Origin: an uncultured Bacteroidales bacterium
GTDB lineage: Bacteria > Bacteroidota > Bacteroidia > Bacteroidales > ML635J-15
Length of the DNA stretch: 5,939 nucleotides
Reading direction: 5' to 3'
Assembly (NCBI GenBank): GCA_905233405.1
Contig: CAJOEG010000102.1
Location: 4,714 to 10,652, forward strand
Shown here: piece by piece, positions 5,174-5,939 of the stretch
Layout: every line of letters starts with the position of its first letter
Numbering within the stretch: the stretch's first letter is position 1
Translations under genes and position numbers: made by a program
Notes under the pieces: generated by a model
What the model saw: only the letters and a program-made list of their open reading frames with translations
Told to the model about the DNA's origin: nothing
Databases searched by the model: none

Positions 5174-5939
5174 ATGGACGCTTCCAACGAAATAATACTC
5201 TACAGCCAGATGATGCTGTGAAAATAGAAGTAAGGCTTGATGCCGAAACGGTCTGGTTAAGTTTAAATCAGATGTCAGAGTTGTTTGATAGGGATAAGTC
5301 GGTAATATCCAGGCATATATCGGCAATATACAATGAAGGCGAGTTGGATAGGAATTCAACTGTTGCAAAAAATGCAACAGTTCAAATTGAAAATGGGCGT
5401 TCAGTTATCAGGCAGATTGACTACTACAATCTTGATGTAATAATTTCGGTAGGCTACAGGGTAAAATCAGTACGTGGTACAAGATTCCGCCAGTGGGCTA
5501 ACCGTGTTTTAAAGGAATATCTGCTTAGGGGCTATTCGATAAACCAGAGGTTCGAGCGTTTGGAACGGCGTGTCGCTGAAACAGAGAACAAGATAGAATT
5601 TTTTGTATATACATCCCTGCCGCCTGTAGAGGGGGTATTCTTCGACGGAAAGATATTTGACGCCTATAAGTTTGCCAGCGACCTGATACGCAGTGCAAAG
5701 GAACGGATTATCCTGATTGACAACTATGTTGACGATACCGTCCTGCAGATGCTTGATAAGCGGCAGGACAATGTTGCGGCAAGCATATATACGAAGGAAA
5801 TAAATGCAAACCTAAAACTTGATGTTCAAAAGCACAACGTGCAATACAGACCTATTGACATTCACCAATTTGCCGATTCGCACGACCGTTTCCTGCTTAT
5901 CGACGACAATGTGTATCTCATTGGCGCATCGCTCAAGGA
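5174..5939 (+). pseudogene. RhuM-family (virulence RhuM) protein with PLD-like C-terminus; frameshifted near its start, 3' end cut by window
   Basis: From ATG 5174 the frame reads MDASNEIILY and then hits TGA at 5219-5221. The family continues in the -1 frame from about 5203, QPDDAVKIEVRLDAETVWL, and stays open to the window end (about 245 codons). Restoring one base near 5203 would join the two as EIILYQPDD, the usual RhuM opening. The N-terminal RhuM domain includes ETVWLSLNQMSELF, DYYNLDVIISVGYRVKS and FRQWANRVLKEYLLRGY. A short coiled-coil-like link (RFERLERRVAETENKIEF) follows, then the PLD-like domain with FDAYKFASDLIRSAK, ILIDNYVDDTVLQML and HDRFLLID...GAS (from 5881), an HxR-x4-D-x6-G-A-S variant of the HKD motif. 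The last 20 or so residues lie outside. Translation might instead begin at GTG 5218, giving an intact but shortened protein. RhuM proteins are found in accessory and defence-rich loci; their biochemical role is poorly known. Confidence 0.8.

Noticed and set aside
5198..5225. Programmed ribosomal frameshift in the RhuM gene
   Set aside because: The junction CTCTACAGCC has no slippery heptamer, and the overlap is better explained by loss of one base or by a sequence error.
5132..5377. Minus-strand open frame of 81 codons across the RhuM gene start
   Set aside because: It is antisense to the conserved RhuM domain and lacks a promoter or any recognisable feature; it exists because the real gene on the other strand is in another frame.
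1..5939. tRNA, rRNA or known riboswitch
   Set aside because: No cloverleaf with a TTCRA arm, no rRNA motifs and no recognisable riboswitch core were seen on either strand by eye.

Overview
The window looks like a chromosomal segment from a member of the Bacteroidales (Bacteroidota), perhaps a gut Prevotella-like organism. The support is protein-level resemblance of every gene to Bacteroidales families, promoter boxes of the form TAnnTTTG (the Bacteroidota -7 element) ahead of three genes, and A/T-rich start regions without Shine-Dalgarno sequences. The genus cannot be fixed from this sequence.

Layout: (1) 1-1441 is a tight housekeeping pair, the 3' part of a YicC-type endoribonuclease gene overlapping gmk (guanylate kinase) by one base. 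(2) A perfect 17-bp hairpin at 1447-1484 separates gmk from a convergent small lipoprotein gene (1499-1777, minus) and can serve both. (3) 1778-1985 is a divergent promoter region: one -7 box for the lipoprotein, with a terminator-like hairpin in its leader, and one for dnaX. (4) 1986-4776 holds dnaX (clamp-loader gamma/tau) and, 7 bases later, a polytopic membrane protein with nucleoside-recognition/Gate-type domains, probably one operon. (5) 4777-5173 is intergenic: a short Cys-rich reading-frame remnant on the minus strand, a degenerate tandem repeat with a unit near 40 bp, and A/T-rich DNA with two palindromes and a -7 box. (6) 5174 to the window end is a RhuM-family gene (N-terminal RhuM domain, C-terminal PLD-like domain) whose first ten codons are in a different frame from the rest. 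Its 3' end is cut off.

The left and middle parts are core genome: GMP phosphorylation, RNA turnover and replication. The right edge (repeats, gene remnant, RhuM) has an accessory character, so a boundary between core and accessory DNA probably lies near 4.8 kb. No complete new system is visible. The two most testable items are an A AAA AAC slippery heptamer in dnaX, placed so that a -1 shift would give a gamma-like short form, and the single-base frame break in the RhuM gene.
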